Source: CAVRXT01 sp049644285 (GTDB lineage Bacteria; Acidobacteriota; Terriglobia; Acidiferrales; UBA7541). From it: 41,792 nt of DNA. This document shows positions 38,736 to 41,792 of the stretch, piece by piece; position 1 is the first letter of the stretch, and every line of letters starts with the position of its first letter. The translations under genes were made by a program, and so were the position numbers. The stretch spans positions 1 through 41,792 of the forward strand of contig JBARRP010000183.1 of the NCBI GenBank assembly GCA_049644285.1, given 5' to 3'. A model generated the notes under the pieces. That model saw nothing but the letters and a program-made list of their open reading frames with translations, ran no database searches and was not told the DNA's origin.

Positions 38736-41489
38736 CTATTCGAACTGCGCAAGGCGATCGAGGAGCTTCTGGTATTCCAATTGGCGCTCGGCGAGCGTTG
38801 CTTCGAGACCCTTGACAATTTCGGCGGGGGCGCGGTTGCGGAAGGCGCTGTCCGCGAGGCGGTCGCGCTTCGCGGCAAGATCTTTCTCGATCCGGTCCCT
38901 TTCCTTGCGGAGGCGCGCCACTTCCGCCTGCCTATCAATGGCGTCGGCATGCGAAATGCCCAAATCAAATTGCGCCGTCGAGCGAATCGCCCCGGCCCCA
39001 CCCTGGAGGGATCCGGCCAAGATGTTCAGGGAGGAAAGCGCGGCCAGCCGCAGGATCATTTCGCGATTGTCGTCCGCGAGCTTACGAACGGCGGCATCCT
39101 GGCTAGCGAAGTCGGCGGCAACCTTGCGTTTCGCGTCTACTTTCAGCTCGGCGCGAATGTTGCGCGCTGCCGTGATCAACTCTCGCAGCAGGGTGACATC
39201 GGCTTCGGCGGCGCCATTCACCAGTTCCGCACGCGGTTGAGGAAACCTGTCGAGTGCAATGGATTTCGCGTCCGTGTTCTGGGGCAGCTTGTGCCACAGC
39301 TCTTCGGTGATGAAGGGCATGAACGGATGTAGCAGCCTCAATGCGGCGTCGAAGACCGCGAATATATTCCGCCAGGCAGCGACGGCGATCTCACGATCCG
39401 GCGATGCCAGCTCCGGCTTCAGCCACTCGATGTACCAATCGCAAAAGTCGCCCCAGAAGAAGTGATAAACCAGATGGGCGGCCTCATGGAATCGGTAATT
39501 CTCGAGGGCGTCATCAAGCTGCGCAGTTACGTCCGCGAGCCGGGAGAATATCCAGGAGTCGACGAGAGATAGTTGGCCGTGGCGCTTGTAAGGCGCTTGC
39601 GCTCGAATCTCCGGCGCTGCGAGTTGTTCGAGTTTAGTCCCGGTCGCTTCGATCTTGTCCAGATTGACGAAAAGAAAGCGAGCCGCGTTCCAGATCTTGT
39701 TGGCGAAGGCTCTGTAGCTGAGGATGCGTTCTTCGCTGAGCGCAATATCGGTGCCCGGTGCGGCCATCACTGCCAGAGCGAACCGCAGAGCGTCGGTCCC
39801 GTGCTTTTGAATGATGTCGAGAGGGTCAACCACGTTGCCGCGGGTCTTCGACATCTTCATGCCGTGAGGGTCGCGCACGATGGCATGAAGGTACAAGTTG
39901 CGGAAGGGAATTCGCTCCTCGAGCTTCGATCGCTCCATCAGATGGAGCGCCATCATGATCATCCGCGCGTCCCAGAAGAACAGGATATCGTAGCCGCTGA
40001 TCAGAAGGCTGGTCGGGTAGTAGGTGCGGAGATCGGGTGTCTCGTCCGGCCATCCCAGAGTCGAAAAGGGCCACAGGCCCGAGCTAAACCAGGTATCCAG
40101 GACGTCCTTATCCTGGGTGATCTGGCCGTTGCCGCACTTCTCACATTTGGTCGGAACACTTGCGGCTTGCGCGTGGCCATCAACCATCGCTACTCGGGAA
40201 TCGAGCGCCGGGGTCATGGCCCCACACTTGGCGCAATGCCAGATCGGAATACGATGGCCCCACCAGAGTTGCCGGGAAATGCACCAGTCGCGGATGTTCG
40301 CAAGCCAGTCGAGAAGGATCTTCTTCTGGTTGTCCGGGACCACCGGAATCACGCCATCGCGCACGACACGAATCGCCGGCTCGGCCAACGGCTTCATCTT
40401 GCAGAACCACTGCGTCGAGAGCCGCGGCTCGATTTCACTCTTGCACCGGTCACAGATGGCGACAGAGTGGGTGTAGGGCTCGGAATGGTCGAGCAAGCCG
40501 AGTGCTTGAAGATCAGCGACGATTTTCTCGCGCGCGACGTAACGGTCGAGGCCCTGGTATTTGCCGGCAATCGCGCTCATGTGGGCGTCGTCGGTCAAAA
40601 CGTCGATTTCGGGCAGGTGGTGACGCTTTCCCACCTCGAAATCGTTCGGGTCGTGAGCGGGCGTAATTTTCAATGCTCCGGTGCCGAATTCGCGGTCGAC
40701 GTAGGAATCGGCGATCACCGGAATCTCGCGATTCGTCAGCGGCAAAAGAACTTTCTTGCCGACGAAACGCTTGTACCGCTCGTCATCCGGGTGGACCGCC
40801 ACGGCCGTGTCGCCGAGCATCGTTTCGGGGCGGGTGGTCGCGATGGTCAGATATTCGTTCGTACTCACGACCGGGTAGCGGATGTACCAGAGCTTCCCGA
40901 CGCGTTCCTCATGCTTGGTCTCAAGATCGCTGATGGCTGTTTGGCACCGCGGGCACCAATTCACCATGTAGCGACCGCGGTAGATCAGCCCTTCCTTGTA
41001 AAGCCTGAGGAAGGCTTCCAGCACGGCGCGATAAAGGGCCGGCTCGAGGGTGAAGCGCTCGCGGGTCCAGTCGCAGGACGCTCCCAGTCGAATCATCTGT
41101 TCCTTGATCTTCCCGCCGCTTTCCGCCTTCCATTGCCAGACGCGGCGCTCGAACTCCTCGCGGCCAAGTTGCTGCCGGGTGAGGCCCTGTTTTGCGAGTT
41201 CCCGCTCGACGACGAACTGCGTGCCGATCCCGGCGTGGTCCATCCCCGGAAGCCAGAGTGTGCGATCACCGCGCATGCGATGCCATCGAACGAGGATGTC
41301 GATCTGCGTGTGCTCGAGCATGTGGCCAATGTGAATCGAGCCAGTGACATTCGGCGGGGGCAGCGCAATGGAAAAAATCTTGTCGCCCGGCTGAGCTTCG
41401 GCGTGGAAAAGCTTCTCATCGAACCAGGCGCGCGCCCAGCGTTCTTCGATTTCCTGTGGCTCGTAAGCCTTAGGGATTTCGCGTGGCAT
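38736..41489 (-). CDS. valS: valyl-tRNA synthetase
   Basis: 917 residues from ATG 41489. Class I synthetase: PPPNVTGSIHIGHML with HIGH at 53-56, an editing domain with TTRPETMLGDTAVAV and a YVDREFGTGALKITPAHDPN block, GMKMSKTRGNVVDP near 541-554 with the KMSKT signature, and a long C-terminal coiled coil (VARLRKERDRIEKDLAAKRD) that clamps the tRNA in ValRS. A paired CxxC zinc-like segment (CAKCGAM, CEKCGN) is present in the middle. The frame extends to 41624, but that extension is not family-like. It is followed by birA after 96 nt. Confidence 0.95.
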   Translation of the reverse strand: MPREIPKAYEPQEIEERWARAWFDEKLFHAEAQPGDKIFSIALPPPNVTGSIHIGHMLEHTQIDILVRWHRMRGDRTLWLPGMDHAGIGTQFVVERELAKQGLTRQQLGREEFERRVWQWKAESGGKIKEQMIRLGASCDWTRERFTLEPALYRAVLEAFLRLYKEGLIYRGRYMVNWCPRCQTAISDLETKHEERVGKLWYIRYPVVSTNEYLTIATTRPETMLGDTAVAVHPDDERYKRFVGKKVLLPLTNREIPVIADSYVDREFGTGALKITPAHDPNDFEVGKRHHLPEIDVLTDDAHMSAIAGKYQGLDRYVAREKIVADLQALGLLDHSEPYTHSVAICDRCKSEIEPRLSTQWFCKMKPLAEPAIRVVRDGVIPVVPDNQKKILLDWLANIRDWCISRQLWWGHRIPIWHCAKCGAMTPALDSRVAMVDGHAQAASVPTKCEKCGNGQITQDKDVLDTWFSSGLWPFSTLGWPDETPDLRTYYPTSLLISGYDILFFWDARMIMMALHLMERSKLEERIPFRNLYLHAIVRDPHGMKMSKTRGNVVDPLDIIQKHGTDALRFALAVMAAPGTDIALSEERILSYRAFANKIWNAARFLFVNLDKIEATGTKLEQLAAPEIRAQAPYKRHGQLSLVDSWIFSRLADVTAQLDDALENYRFHEAAHLVYHFFWGDFCDWYIEWLKPELASPDREIAVAAWRNIFAVFDAALRLLHPFMPFITEELWHKLPQNTDAKSIALDRFPQPRAELVNGAAEADVTLLRELITAARNIRAELKVDAKRKVAADFASQDAAVRKLADDNREMILRLAALSSLNILAGSLQGGAGAIRSTAQFDLGISHADAIDRQAEVARLRKERDRIEKDLAAKRDRLADSAFRNRAPAEIVKGLEATLAERQLEYQKLLDRLAQFE

Positions 41490-41753
41490 CTTCTTCGAAA
41501 AGGCCCTCTCGCGGTTTCTGCTCGGACGCTCTGAGCAGGCCCGCCGCTCGAGAGAAAGGGAGTCGTCTTTCCGCCCAAGCGCGAGGGCCACACTGACGGC
41601 TGTCCGACGCAGGGAATTAACCAATATACGGGGCGGTAGAGCTGAACGTCAATTCCTGTCCGGGAGGGGGTGCACCCCATAGAAGTGAGAACTGCGTGAG
41701 AATAAGGTGGTAAGAAAGGTTTCTTACGGCTATTATAGCCGTAAGGAGGAATC
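41490..41753. promoter_or_regulatory. divergent promoter region of valS and a regulator gene
   Basis: 264 nt between the valS start (minus) and the TetR-like gene (plus). A perfect 12-nt palindrome GGGGTGCACCCC lies at 41667-41678. TATTAT (41731-41736) is a -10-like box for the plus-strand gene. No T-box or other riboswitch-like element is evident for valS. Confidence 0.45.
41711..41744 (+). promoter_or_regulatory. two overlapping perfect palindromes, likely operator of the adjacent regulator
   Basis: TAAGAAA-GG-TTTCTTA (41711-41726) and TTACGGCTA-TTA-TAGCCGTAA (41724-41744) share the three bases TTA. Both arms are perfect. The second palindrome encloses the -10-like TATTAT and lies directly before the ribosome binding site of the next gene, a typical position for an autoregulatory operator. 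Confidence 0.6.
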
Positions 41754-41792
41754 ATGCCCGATTCTCGCGAAGTTCCGCAACGTATTCTTGAT
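41754..41792 (+). CDS. probable TetR-family regulator, N-terminal fragment (runs off the window)
   Basis: Thirteen codons, MPDSREVPQRILD, at the right edge. The RILD ending after a short polar N-terminus is how many TetR/AcrR regulators begin (RILDAALELF and similar), but 13 residues are thin evidence. TAAGGAGGA 3 nt before the ATG is a near-perfect ribosome binding site. The palindromic operator immediately upstream supports a DNA-binding regulator controlling its own gene and perhaps a neighbour beyond the window. Confidence 0.5.
   Translation, partial: MPDSREVPQRILD

Noticed and set aside
39573..41534. 653-codon open frame on the plus strand opposite valS
   Set aside because: It is the antisense shadow of a GC-rich gene. 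It has no recognisable domain, and the minus strand clearly encodes valyl-tRNA synthetase with HIGH and KMSKT.
41490..41753. T-box or other riboswitch in front of valS
   Set aside because: No T-box-like conserved sequence or terminator/antiterminator pair on the minus strand; the palindromes are better placed for the divergent gene.
1..41792. CRISPR array or anti-phage defence island
   Set aside because: No regularly spaced repeats and no cas, restriction, toxin-antitoxin or other defence gene recognised.

Overview
The window is GC-rich, gene-dense bacterial chromosome. It most resembles an Acidobacteriota genome. The evidence is a 1208-residue Oar-like TonB-dependent receptor with an N-terminal carboxypeptidase-regulatory domain, a complete Kdo/heptose/lipid A gene run that implies a Gram-negative envelope, and several secreted proteins of a type I associate with that phylum. 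The phylum call is inference from gene content; there is no rRNA here. The only RNA gene found is tRNA-Arg(UCG) at 26731-26807. TGA is an ordinary stop throughout, with many ATGA stop/start overlaps.

Layout. 1-2301 (minus): the start of a luciferase-like flavin monooxygenase, an alpha/beta hydrolase coupled to it, and an exported NHL beta-propeller. 2521-4315: an insertion sequence with two overlapping genes (a DUF6788-like protein and a DDE transposase) and gapped inverted ends. 4475-4735: a small unknown protein. 4742-11833 (minus): eight tightly overlapping genes, in transcription order waaA, lpxK, waaF, gmhB, hldE kinase part, hldE adenylyltransferase part, waaC and an isoprenylcysteine-methyltransferase-like membrane protein. 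Together they cover Kdo transfer, lipid A 4'-phosphorylation, ADP-heptose synthesis and inner-core heptose transfer. gmhA and hldD are not in the window.

11957-22084 (plus): a secreted protein of unknown function, PcrA helicase, an APC amino acid permease, an S1/P1-nuclease-like exported protein, adenosine deaminase, PurS, a periplasmic POTRA-type protein with no barrel, LarE, and a DUF4097 lipoprotein. 22187-22618 (minus): an exported ABM-domain protein. 22987-26613 (plus): the TonB receptor. Then come the tRNA, an aminotransferase and an M23 peptidase (all minus), a divergent di-heme cytochrome-like protein (plus), and an exported protein with a charged tail (minus).

32064-41489 (minus): a broken comEC, rlmD, a coiled-coil unknown, coaX, birA and valS. 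The right edge holds the first 13 codons of what looks like a TetR-type regulator, reading away from valS behind two overlapping perfect palindromes.

The most unusual signal is comEC. It has two single-base frameshifts, a Trp-to-TGA nonsense codon, and a block of about 42 bp that appears inverted in place: the ComEC core motif LLRAMLLGDR reads on the opposite strand at 33985-34014. No complete undescribed multi-gene system is evident. The other points worth following are the POTRA protein, a 20-21 nt dispersed motif found three times, the insertion sequence architecture and the palindromic operator.
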